From: Schistocephalus solidus
Lineage: Eukaryota > Platyhelminthes > Cestoda > Diphyllobothriidea > Diphyllobothriidae
DNA length: 64,000 bases
Direction: 5' to 3'
Assembly (NCBI GenBank): GCA_017591395.1
Contig: WEDG01004947.1
Location: forward strand, 1 to 64,000
The position numbers and the translations under genes are program-made. Below the pieces are notes generated by a model. It worked only from the letters and a program-made list of their open reading frames with translations. It did no database searches and was not told the origin of the DNA. This document shows, one piece after another, positions 34,052 through 43,125 of the stretch; the first letter of the stretch is position 1, and each line of letters opens with the position of its first letter.

Positions 34052-34066
34052 AGTTCACGTACTGAA
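34052..34066 (+). repeat. 15-bp direct repeat, left of CCDC6-like segment
   Basis: AGTTCACGTACTGAA, identical to 34580-34594. It lies at the 5' end of the PLE copy 6 remnant. Confidence 0.8.
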
Positions 34067-34103
34067 CCTTCCCTCGAGCTTTAACACAAATAGGACCTCG
34101 GCT

Positions 34104-34110
34104 TATAAAG
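34104..34110 (+). promoter_or_regulatory. TATA box upstream of the CCDC6-like ORF
   Basis: TATAAAG lies 43 bases upstream of the ATG at 34153. That position would place transcription start near 34135, giving a very short leader. Unproven. Confidence 0.35.
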
Positions 34111-34152
34111 GTATCACCTTGAGTTTCGTTGGGACCACTGCAGCGCTTTGTT

Positions 34153-34593
34153 ATGGCCGACAGTGCCTCAGAGGTGGACTTAGAGTCAGACGCTAGCTCC
34201 GTCGACGGACTTTTGGCAAGGGCCCAGCAGTTAAAGTGTGATCAGCTGCAGCGGCGTGTAGACCTGTTGCAGCATGAGAATCAGGTGTTAAAGACGGAGG
34301 TGGAGACCCTGAAACTGAAGGTTCGCAGCCTAACTGAAGTGAACCAGCAGCTGAGAAGGAACAGTGTGAGCATTCAAGTCAAAGCTGAGCAGGAGGAGGA
34401 GTACATCAGTAACATGCTCCAACGACGCCTTTCTGAGCTGAAGAAGGAGAAGGAGGCTCTGGCTTTGAATCACGAGCTGGAGGAGGAGTGCCTAACCAAT
34501 GAACTGAACAGAAAACTGGTGCAACTCCAGAGGGAAAAGGAACTCCTGGAGCGTACTCTTGCAAAGGAACAGGAGACCCAGTTCACGTACTGA
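34153..34593 (+). CDS. CCDC6: CCDC6-like coiled-coil protein, N-terminal part
   Basis: Begins MADSASEVDLESDASS, like the human CCDC6 N-terminus (MADSASESD), then an almost uninterrupted coiled coil: LQHENQVLKTEVETLKLKV, VSIQVKAEQEEEYISNMLQ, EEECLTNELNRKLVQLQRE and LAKEQE. These align in order with human residues up to about 160. CCDC6 is a long coiled-coil scaffold phosphoprotein linked to DNA-damage signalling. The frame could start earlier at 34129, but the MADSASE match favours 34153. It stops at 34593 inside the coiled coil, so either a donor (CAC|GTACTG near 34588) continues the gene or this is a truncated copy. No intron is present where human exon 1 ends (after VTI, residue 101). A 15-bp direct repeat overlaps its end. 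Confidence 0.75.
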   Translation: MADSASEVDLESDASSVDGLLARAQQLKCDQLQRRVDLLQHENQVLKTEVETLKLKVRSLTEVNQQLRRNSVSIQVKAEQEEEYISNMLQRRLSELKKEKEALALNHELEEECLTNELNRKLVQLQREKELLERTLAKEQETQFTY

Positions 34594-34594
34594 A
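34580..34594 (+). repeat. 15-bp direct repeat, right of CCDC6-like segment
   Basis: Second identical AGTTCACGTACTGAA, overlapping the stop codon of the CCDC6-like ORF. The flanks are also similar (GAC upstream and a C-rich string downstream of both). Confidence 0.8.
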
Positions 34595-34599
34595 GCCCT

Positions 34600-35527
34600 C
34601 CTGAAATTTGCGACCGGTTGTAATTTTTCGTTCCTCAAGTTTACGGATGCAGTAGCTGACAAAGGTGCGCGGGCTAATAAGGTAGTAGCAGAAATATCCA
34701 CGTTCTCGTGTGTTAGGTATTGGCAAAGATCGCACATGAGAACATGCTATTTCATTCGCTCAGGCGGGTTTAGTACATCGCCTCTGAAGCCTCATTCACC
34801 ATATAAAAATAGCTGCTTATTTCAAAAATCTACAAAACATGCGGAGCGGAAATATTAATCCAATACCAGAAACAATATGAGAGCATATTTTATGACATGC
34901 GTGTTTTGCAAATAAAAGCGCCTGCATTAGGCTCCACTGCTCCACCATATATACAGCAAAAATAAATTAAGAGACGCAAACACGAACCCGTGCCTTAAGT
35001 TAAATAAGGCAAATTTTGATGGTACTCATAGCGGATGGCAATAAACGGTGGAATTTGTACTTTAAACTTGAAATTTGATTCAGTTATGTCAATAAACGAG
35101 GGTCTTACGGCGCAGCTAGATCAGTCATTGCATGAAACGCCATTTAATTATCCATCACTTGCACCAGGTTGCACATTTCGCAGTTTTGGACAAAAATCCG
35201 TATGTTTTACAACGTATTTCACTAGCGGTCTACTGCACGGATCACCTAAATGACCGACCGCAACTGCTTTGTCCGCATCAGTCATATTCTAAATTCAAAT
35301 TCTCACTGTCACGCATTCACCGGTTCAAATTCTGGCTCATAAAACATGGCGTAAGCTGAACAGTTATGTTGTCCCTGTCTACTTCGGACGGACAGTGAGC
35401 TTTTCAAGTTAAAAATATATATTCATAATTTAAGTAGTACAAAATATTTTATTAAATAAGGCAGCACTTATTATCTCAAGAAGACGCTTTGAAATTTTTA
35501 TATTCAATTTTAAAAAGATCTTAGGAA
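34600..35527. other. Unassigned sequence after CCDC6-like segment
   Basis: No further CCDC6-like coding was recognised. Open frames at 35035-35253 and 35132-35359 (+) overlap and show no motif. Confidence 0.4.
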
Positions 35528-36905
35528 AGGGAAAAATATTAAGATTAAGGCCAGAGTTCGCTTTAGGTTTATGACCTCGAAATATTTACCCTTCGTGACA
35601 TTCATTGCAAGGCCAATAATTTAAATGAGTGTGGCGGTTCCTGTTCCCGTGTTCTGTTTAGGCGGCCATAAAACACAACTCTACCGCTAATTCCTTTTTA
35701 ATACGATGTAAGGAGCCTCATAATTATTTGAAGCATTTTGTCCCCGGATTGATGTTAGAGCAACCGAGTAGAGGAGAATTCATTGGACCCTGAAAATTTC
35801 GCGAAAGCTCATCAGCTACATCCACTCGCTGCAAAACATAAATAACGAATAAAAATACAGAAAATGTGAATTTGTTCGGAGAAATTGATGCAAAACAGCA
35901 GGGTCAGTGGTTTTGTGCCATAAACTAAGTAATAAAATTAGTAACGTAACACAGAATATTCTGTGATGAGTACTTAGTTGCGTACAGCTACATCACATAA
36001 AGGTTTTCAACACACTAGCATTTGGGAGGCAGGTTTCCAAGAAATGTCTTTGTGGCAGCGGAAAACGTCATAGATCCTCAACGTGCCACGGCCTAAAAAC
36101 ACCCCCCTCACCACACCACCACAGGAACAAGATTTGTTTACAAGTACTGTATGCTTTGCCCTACTGAAAAAAAACTAGCTTAAAGCCCAGACACAAGTGT
36201 TTATCCCACCTCATGCTGCTGAATGACGCAGCTGCGAGGGTTTCGGCTCACCAATGGGTCCTCTAACTCGGCGTATGCGTGTCCTAAAATAAAAACTTCC
36301 GTCTCCATGCTGTCTTGTTTTACGTCCGACGAAGTTAATGCGCGCCTGTGCAGTTAATTCATTATTCGTTTTCTCATGCCGTGCTAGATGTGAGCACAAA
36401 CCTAGACATCAATCGGTGGAGGCCGGAATATTGATCGGCCGCAGCGAACTGAAGTTTTGGTCAAACGCAAGGAAAGCATGCAAATGTCATGTGATTTCGG
36501 TCGCCATCACAACGCTCCGTAAGCTGTCTTGGGTTATCTTAGATGGTTGACTCGTGCAATAACGAGAAAGTAGACGACATATGGGTGAGATGGAAAATGT
36601 GAATTATCACGCAGCTCCACATGAAAGAAGAGACAGCATCAAGGAGTCTACAAGCCTTAATAATCTCAACGTTTTTTTGCTTGCGCGATCATATCTGTAA
36701 TCTTCTGTGATGACATCCTGCAGAGATTTTTATAAGTGAATAGGGAATGAGTACCTTGACTAAAAACGAATGAGTTAGATGAATAACCTATTTGTACTGT
36801 GGCAGGCAACCTCAGAGTGGACACATCGAGAAGGATAGTAAAATATTATGAGTATTGTCAGGGCCTGCTTTATTTTGTTGTCTTAAAAGTCTTTGTTGCT
36901 TTAAA
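35528..36905 (-). repeat. 1.4-kb dispersed repeat, left inverted copy
   Basis: Runs antiparallel to 50960-52337 with roughly 85-90% identity by eye, from AAAATATTAAGATTAAGGCC to the GTCTTTGTTGCT region. It contains a conserved 62-codon ORF on the minus strand (36399-36211: MCSHLARHEKTNNELTAQAR..., ending PSQLRHSAA) that differs from its partner at only a few residues. Its 3' neighbour on the minus-strand reading is the mariner transposase remnant, and both copies share the FLKQQRLLRQ-like junction. Confidence 0.75.
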
Positions 36906-37400
36906 AAGTGTTCAGATGCTTGAAAATGATAGACAGCACGAGGAAATTCGGGAGGAGAGGGAGAATATAGTTAAGTTCCACATCTCTCCTCATTGACTAT
37001 CTGTAGCGTCATTCTGTTAACATGTGGCTGTGTGTCGTGGAGGAACAGAACGGGGCCACGTTGAATCACTATTGCAGGTCTCATTTTTTCCAAATCGAAC
37101 ATGCAATTCTCCGAGTTGTTTGAAGAAAAACGCTGCTGGTATGCTCGTGATAGTCTTCAGAAATCTGTAAGGGAAAACATCAAAAGCAGAACTGCAGAAT
37201 CGCACCATAATCGTCTGCTGATAAAACTAAAGTTTCGAGAAATGTTTAGGTGCTCCTTCACGATCAGTCCATTGCTCTGATTGCTTACGGTTATCATAAT
37301 GGATCAAATTTTCGTCACACAACACTTTTTGGGTCAATAAATAGAAATATTGACTTTTCAGAGGAACATCGAACTCCTTTTTATTTACCGGGACCCATTG
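36905..37400 (-). pseudogene. mariner-type transposase remnant
   Basis: Minus-strand reading gives HYDNRKQSEQWTDREGAPKH and FSK (just after the first catalytic Asp region), then LGELHVRFGK, and in another frame RPAIVIQRGPVLFLHDTQPH and RMTLQIVNEERCG, then YSPSPPEF and FQASEHFLKQQ. These are the conserved mariner DD34D blocks (YDNxKxxxQW, HDNARPH, YSPDLxPxD). Several stops and frameshifts. No terminal inverted repeat located. Confidence 0.65.
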
Positions 37401-37920
37401 ATAGAGCTTTTAACCTTAGAACGTTACTTCAGATTACCGGACACCGTTTAAATACTGAACTCAAGTGCCTCAAACATTTAAACATTAAAAGTGTTTTATT
37501 CAACGTTTGTTTTCAAAACGTTTTTCTCCAAATTACATGACCGTACTCTAACTTCTTCTCTTTAAGGCTCTCATTACTACTGCGGAAATTTTGAAACAAC
37601 TGTCAGAACCTCCGATAACTTTTGAGCCTCCCTTCTATACTCTGTTAATATTGGCAGCTGTTCGGGAGGCAGTATGACCGAATTCAAACTCAGGAAATAA
37701 AATAAACGCACCTCTTGTTTTTTATCTCCATTATAACAGGCTTATATGCTTCAAATGCGTACTCTGAAAGAGCTACAGGAGCATTATTTAATATGGTAAA
37801 ACAATTATTAAGCATTTAAAATTGTTTACAAAACAATGCATTTACCTTCAATTTTTTAAAGAAAATCAAAACATTGGCCAGTGGAGACGAATGTCCGCAT
37901 TCCAGGTGTGTGTATAAGTG

Positions 37921-38172
37921 AAGAAGAAGAAGAAGAAGAAGAAGAAGAAGAAGAAGAAGAAGAAGAAGAAGAAGAAGAAGAAGAAGAAAAGAAGAAGAAA
38001 AGAAGAAGAAGAAGAAGAAGAAGAAGAAGAAGAAGAAGAAGAGAAGAAGAAGAAGAAGAAGAAGAGAAGAAGAAGAAGAAGAAGAAGAAGAAGAAGAAGA
38101 GAAGAAGAAGAAGAAGAAGAAGAAGAAGAGAAGAAGAAGAAGAAGAAGAAGAAGAAGAAGAAGAAGAAGAAG
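37921..38172 (+). repeat. (GAA)n polypurine tract, ~250 bp
   Basis: An almost pure GAA/AAG run with occasional phase slips (GAAAAG, GAGAAG). All-purine on this strand for about 250 bases. Open frames through it on both strands are artefacts of the repeat. It directly adjoins the hairpin element at 38181. Confidence 0.95.
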
Positions 38173-38180
38173 GTTGTTCG

Positions 38181-38509
38181 TTCACCGGAATCATGGCTTT
38201 ATTTGTCTGAGCTTTCGAACGCTTACTGGAGTCCATCGTCAGAGATAAAACAGCAACATAAACGTGTGAAATTTATAGGGAATTGTTTGAAACCTGGGCC
38301 GCCGATGACAACTCGCTCAATCGATTTATCGATCTGGCGCCGGCATACAGGGCCCTGTGTAGTCACCTCCGGACTGGAGCCACTGGTGTCTGATTGGCCC
38401 CTGCCCCCCACTAATAAATTTTATTCGTTTATGTTGCTGTTTTATCTCCTAATATGGACTCAAGTAAGTGTTCTAAAGGTCAGACGAATAAATCCATGAT
38501 TCCGGTGAA
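38181..38509. mobile_element. Hairpin element: PLE-type ends in inverted orientation
   Basis: An 84-bp left arm (38181-38264) and 84-bp right arm (38426-38509) are inverted repeats with about 15 differences, both starting TTCACCGGAATCATGG from outside and ending AACATAAACG at the centre. The 161-bp centre has no ORF of note. The left arm includes a hammerhead motif and the layout parallels 33300-33480 (HHR, then TTTATAGGG). I take it as paired PLE terminal sequences or a non-autonomous derivative. Confidence 0.65.
38202..38249 (-). ncRNA. Hammerhead ribozyme motif in left hairpin arm
   Basis: Minus strand: stem-I TTTATCT, box CTGACGA (38236-38242), stem-II GGAC...GTTC, box GAAA (38213-38216), GCT forming a two-pair stem III, cleavage C, stem-I partner AGACAAA (one A-C mismatch). 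The equivalent in the right arm (about 38441-38487, +) has lost both boxes (CTAATAT and TAAA). Confidence 0.6.
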
Positions 38510-38518
38510 TTTAAAACT

Positions 38519-38821
38519 TTATTCTTTTTCAAATTTTTGTTCAGTATTTGCCGAACAACCTAATATATCTGCCAAATGATGAACATTAAAAACTTCTCCA
38601 ATGCAAAACACCTTTAAACCTCTTTCGGTTGGGTAAACCTTACCACAAACACAACAGAATTGGACACGAGGCGTAATCTGCAGCTTATAACCTTCATATG
38701 TGATATTTTTTGGCAATTTTTTGCCAACAGCGAACGGTTGCAACGCACCAACTGGCATCAAATGTCCACTATGCAAATCCCACGATGGCCGTCGTGGCAT
38801 GTGTCCCGCAGAAATAGTCAC
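38519..38821 (-). CDS. Hypothetical ORF with CxxC motif
   Basis: A 100-codon minus-strand frame reads GHLMPVGALQPFAVGKKLP, KNITYEGYKLQITPRVQFCC and VCGKVYPTERGLKVF, with one CxxC pair (CCVCG) but no second zinc ligand pair in the usual place. AATAAA follows at the stop codon. It begins 10 bp beyond the hairpin element. I do not recognise the family. It could be a host exon or part of an unknown repeat. Confidence 0.3.
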   Translation of the reverse strand: MTISAGHMPRRPSWDLHSGHLMPVGALQPFAVGKKLPKNITYEGYKLQITPRVQFCCVCGKVYPTERGLKVFCIGEVFNVHHLADILGCSANTEQKFEKE

Positions 38822-39638
38822 AAACCTTTACCCAAGCAGCATCATGCCATAAAATCTTAAAATATAAATAGAAACTGCAATGCGGATCTGTAAATTTAAC
38901 AAGACCTCTTGGCAGTCTCAAATCTGCGTGGCATTTTCCCCGATGACAAGTTCAGTATGTGCGGACGTTTGACTGCTTGCTGGGTCCCTCGCCTGGAACC
39001 TGTGTTACTCAACAAAAGCCAAGGCTAAACTATCTTCTTATTAAATTAAGAATAGAATTGCCTTAACATGTTATACCATCAATTGGAACGCTGAGCGTTT
39101 ATATGATGTTGAATCCGAGCAGTTTAGCGGCCAAATTCTTCAGGGTAACTGACGATCGGATTCCAAAACGACTCTTTCATTTAGACTGCGCTAAATCCGC
39201 GCAAGAAACAGACAAGGTTTGCTTTAAGCAGCGCAAAGTCGGGAGGGGCAGCAGTCTATGAGGAACTACGCTTTCATCACAAATGTACTCGAAATGGACT
39301 GACACCGAAGAGCATACGTTGCAACGCTCCGAGGAATACTGAATTTCGGCAGAAAACTTTTGCAGTTTTTGTGCTAGTACATGGCGTGGATGGTGGTCAA
39401 AACTATCGTGTATGTTTGCGCATGTACCGAGTAATTATTGAGTACTAAGGCTTGAGAACACGGCATTGCCTGGCTAATTGTTTAGTGGTTGGTCCGACTG
39501 AAACATAGCTAATCTGCCAAAAATGAGGCAGGAAATAAAATGTATGACGGTAGACCAGATGTTCAGCAAATTAAAACCATAAGCCAACACAGACAAAATT
39601 TTACTGTACAAACCTTTTTTTCAAAGTAGTAACGAAAA
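38822..39638. other. Unassigned sequence
   Basis: No feature recognised. Confidence 0.4.
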
Positions 39639-39897
39639 GTGTTTTGTCATAAAGCTAAATTTAAACTAGGAGAGTATAAACCAGCAGACATAATCGCTGC
39701 TTTTAAAGTGCAACTGGCGAGGTTGAGCAATGCGCCAAAAAGTCACCTTCTTGTGGATGACGCAATGGAATGGTGTTACTTTATCATCCAAACAAATAGA
39801 AACAATAAAGAGATGAACAATCGCCAAGGATGTTATAGTGCTACCAGCTGACGGAGGGAGAGCATTAATTAGTGTGAACTGTAATGATTACCAGGAG
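39639..39897 (+). pseudogene. PLE RT N-terminal fragment interrupted by LINE A
   Basis: The frame encodes AAFKVQLARLSNAPKSHLL and, after a frameshift, IAKDVIVLPADGGRALISVN with CNDYQE. This is the PLE RT entry motif (compare IIILPADKGGAIAVFNKIDY in copy 2). The homology ends at 39897, one or two bases before the LINE A 5' end, so the LINE landed in an older PLE. The rest of that PLE was not recognised beyond 43.1 kb. Confidence 0.6.
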
Positions 39898-40494
39898 TGT
39901 AGGGGTACTAGTAAGGGATAGCACCACACAGATAGCATTTGGTCGCTCCATTTGTCTTGTACAGGTGTTGAATGCTCCTGTGGCGCCCTCTAACTCGTAC
40001 CCAAGTTTCACCTTTGGCTCCACGAAGTTGGATTCTTCCCAGCGGCCACACCCCGGGCAACCGTCACGACCGGCGGGCTAAACCAGGTGAGGGTCTCCGG
40101 TGTTGTGTGTGCGTCCGCACCCGGTATGTCTGACTCCCAAACTTCCCACCTCCCCCCTCTCAAAAAGTCCTACGGTGGGGGGCAACAGCAACCCCGTAGG
40201 CGGCCCAGGCTAACTCGGGTTGTTCTCCCACTAAAACAAAACCGTGACCAGTAGTGGAGTTCGGCAGCCGTCTGGGATGTCCCAGCCGCCCTATTTAGGG
40301 ACAGCACTGCTTGCCTCCTCGCTGAGGAAGGGGCTAGAAAAGGTGCCCTAAACATACGCTGGGTATCACGTCTTCTGCAGACGGCCGCGGCTCGAAGATC
40401 GCAAAATACGCGGTCGTAAAACGTAAACAAACAACAATACCCCCGTCCCCATCCCCCCTCGCCATAGCCTCCAGGCTGCTCGGGTGAGTTCACT

Positions 40495-41310
40495 AAAACT
40501 AGCAGGCTGGAATGTTCGTTCCCTTTTAGACAATACTAGGAGCAACCGGCCGGAACGAAGGAAGGCGCTAGTCGCTCGGGAACTGACGCGCTACAAGGTG
40601 GAAAATGCTGCTCTCAGCTAGACGCGATTCACTGAGAAGGGTCAGCTGGAGGAAGTGTGTGCCGACTTCACCTTCTTCTAAAGTGGCCGGCCAAAGCCAG
40701 AGTGACGTGACGCTGATGTTGCCTTTGCCATCCGGAACGACATTGCTGGATGTCTGCCCTGTCTGCCGCAGGGTATCAATGATCGCCTGGTGAGCCTCTG
40801 CCTACCTCTTCGGGGAGACCAGTTCGCCACCATCATCAGCACATACGCTTCCTCAATGACGAGCTTAGATGCGGAGAAGGACGAATTCTACGAGAACCTG
40901 CACGTCCTGCTGGCGACTGTGCCGAAAGAGGACAAGTTAATTGCCCTTGGTGACTTCAATGCCCGCGTCGGGACGGATCACGCTGCCTGGCAGGGAGTGC
41001 TGGGTCCCCACGGTCTCGGTAGCTGTAACGATAACGGCCTCCTTCTTCTGCAAACGTGTGCGGAACACCGTCTCCTGCTGACTAACACCTTCTTCCGCCT
41101 TCTGACGCGGGAGAAGGCCACGTGGATGCACCCTCGGTCGCGGCGCTGACATCTGCTGGACTATGTTCTCGTCCGGAGGCTATATCGACAGAACGTGCTG
41201 GTAACCAAGGTGATCCATGATGCCGATGGTTGGACAGATTACCACCTCATCATCTCTCAGATGAGGCTCCGACTGCAACCCCGGCGAAGGTCCCAAGGTA
41301 AAAGGTCACA
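40495..41310 (+). pseudogene. LINE A apurinic endonuclease domain
   Basis: Starts with LAGWNVRSLLDNTRSNRPER and continues to [41 protein letters not shown] and LLDYVLVRR with DGWTDYHLIISQMRLRLQP. These are the catalytic blocks of an APE-type endonuclease (GDFNA, and the final TDYHL, normally SDH/TDH, so the histidine is shifted). In-frame stops at 40619-40621 (TAG), 40679-40681 (TAA) and 41147-41149 (TGA) are shared with LINE B; another TGA (about 40700) is private. Confidence 0.85.
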
Positions 41311-42978
41311 GGTAAGTTTAATTCTAATTTGCTACATTTTCCTGCTCACTGTTTTGATTTCAGCCACCAAATAAACCAATAACTGGATGACCTGCATGCT
41401 CCAGATTATAAGGCTACTGTAGATACACGATTGTGTCAACTGCGAAATGTCATCCAGTCCATAGCTCTCGAATTCCTTGGACGCGCACACCGTCAACACC
41501 AGGACTGGTTGACGACGATGACACCAACATCAGCAACTTACTCGCGGAGAAGAATGGACTACACAAAGCCTACATGGACCTTCGGACTGATTCCACCAAA
41601 GCAGCGTTTTTCAGATGCCGTCACCTTGTACAACAACGGCTGCGGGAGATGCAGGATGCCTGGATGATCCGAAAGGCTGAGGAAATCCAGGGGTATGCCA
41701 ACCGCAATGAAATGAAAAACTTTTTCAAAGCCATCAAGGCCATTTGCGGCCCGTGCATCAATGGGACTGCACCGCTGCTCAGCTCTGACGGCACAACACT
41801 GCTGACAGAAAAATCGAAATTCTGAAGCACTGGGCCGAGCACTTCAGAAGTTCCCTAAATCGCTCATCAGCCATCTCCGATACTGCTATTGACCGGCTCC
41901 CTCAAGTGGACATGAACAATGACCTGGATCTGCTGCCTTCCCTACCAGAAACGACCCGGGCCGTGCAGCAGATTTCCAGCGGTAAAGCACCGGGATCCAA
42001 CGCAATCCCAACGGAAGTCTTCAAGCACGGTGGGCCCCGGCTGATGGCAGAACTCACAACACTCTTCCAGGAGATGTGGCACCAAGGACAAGTTCCTCAG
42101 GATTTCAAAGACGCGACCATCGTCTATCTCTACAAGCGGAAGGGGAACCAACAACTCTGTGATAATCGCAGAGGCATCTGGTTGCTCAACATCGACGGGA
42201 AGATCTTCACCCGTATCCTTCTCAATCGTCTGAACGGTTACCTAGAGCATGGCCTGCTCCCGGAAAGCCCATTTGGCTTCCGCCGACACAGTGGAACAAC
42301 CGATAGGATCTTTTCCGCCCGCCAGCTACAAGAGAAGAGGCAGGAGATGCGAACTCACCTATTTATTACCTTCGTGGATCTAACGAAAGCCTTTGACACG
42401 GTGAATCGTGACGGACTGTGGAAAGTCATGCAGAAATTCGGCTGTCCTGCGCGGTTCACGCACATGGTGCGTCAGCTTCATGACGGGATGACGGCGCGCG
42501 TCACTGACAACGGGACGGTATCCGAAGCATTCGCAGTGACCAACGGAGTGAAGCAGGGCTGCGTACTGGCCCCCACCCTCTTCAGTCTCATGTTCTCTGC
42601 TATGCTGATGGACGCCTACCATGATGAGCAGTCTGGGATCCGCATTGCCTACAGAACTGACGGGCACCTTCTCAACAGTCGGCGTGTACAGGCTTTAACG
42701 CCGGTGTCTACGACTAGAGTCCATGACTTGCTGTTCACGGACGACTGTGCCCTTAACACCTTGACGGAGGAGGACATGCAAAGGAGTATGTACCTCTTCA
42801 TCGCAGGCTGCACCAATTTTGGATAAACAATCAGTACAGCCAAAAGGGTTGTCATGCGCCAGCCGCCACCCAGCGCGGAATATAATGCTCCCCGAATACA
42901 TGTCAACGGTGCTCAACTGAAAAACGTGGAAACCTTCACTTATCTAGGAAGCACGCAACACGAGAATCGATGACGAGT
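41311..42978 (+). pseudogene. LINE A reverse transcriptase domain
   Basis: The linker has LVQQRLREMQDAWMIRKAEE. RT blocks: AVQQISSGKAPGSNAIPTEV, FKDATIVYLYKRKGN, FGFRRHSGTTDRI, FVDLTKAFDTVNRDG (~42370-42410), NGVKQGCVLAPTLFSLMFSA and FTDDCALNTL (~42736, both aspartates present). A 306-codon frame (41906-42826) is open across the whole core. A stop at 42824-42826 follows FG, and MRQPPP...VNGAQL...FTYLGST continues in frame. The region resembling a GT-AG intron at 41315-41364 is coding. Confidence 0.88.
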
Positions 42979-43125
42979 GCGGTAGCTGCAGCGCAAGGCT
43001 GCTATCACTTAAAACTAATTCACGCGAAAGTCACGGTCCCCTCACCACCTGGTGTGGAGCATACGGTGGACCTCGTCGAAATCGACGGTCGAACTGTCAC
43101 TCACCAGGATAAGGAGTAAGCCATT
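42979..43125 (+). repeat. Dispersed repeat U, copy 2, fused to LINE A
   Basis: GTAGCTGCAGCGCAAGGC through GTCGAAATCGACGGTCGAACT matches the reverse complement of about 55860-55985 closely, encoding GVEHTVDLVEIDGRT. It starts right where LINE A stops being LINE, so this is a chimeric junction or a nested insertion. Confidence 0.75.

Larger units (their letters stand above)
33300..34070 (-). mobile_element. PLE 3' end (copy 6), different subfamily
   Basis: The minus strand reads LGAGFVHRLEVIIRHQ, MHPKDPKSRQ, GALYRIWCSCGQSN and LLRTRMTEHAAAAKRRND, followed after a frameshift by AHSTEPGHTFQFD. This is the linker and GIY-YIG nuclease of a PLE (LYRI is the GIY position; the YIG segment is decayed). 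The 3' UTR includes a well-formed hammerhead motif (33323-33372). The recognisable 5' end lies near 34070, less than 100 bp from the CCDC6-like start codon. Confidence 0.72.
39900..42978 (+). mobile_element. LINE A, APE-type non-LTR retrotransposon
   Basis: The 5' end is shared with LINE B: TAGGGGTACTAGT starts at 39900 here and 60554 there. About 590 bp of GC-rich 5' UTR precede the endonuclease, then RT. The copy ends near 42978 inside the post-RT region (after FTYLGST) where it switches abruptly into repeat U. The zinc-finger tail is therefore missing. Clade not determined (RTE/CR1-like). Confidence 0.85.

Noticed and set aside
34492..34737. 81-codon minus-strand ORF opposite the CCDC6-like end
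   Set aside because: Antisense shadow with no similarity to PLE or other families.
37881..38499. Long open frames through the GAA tract (poly-E, poly-K, poly-R, poly-S/L)
   Set aside because: All six frames of a GAA repeat are open; the frames end in hairpin-element sequence and have no domain.
41315..41364. GT...AG segment between LINE endonuclease and RT, present in LINE A and LINE B, resembling a short intron
   Set aside because: The GGT AAG frame translates through it as GKFNSNLLHFPAHCFDFS in A with a matching PAHCFYFSNQ in B, joining the flanking domains in frame, so it is coding sequence.
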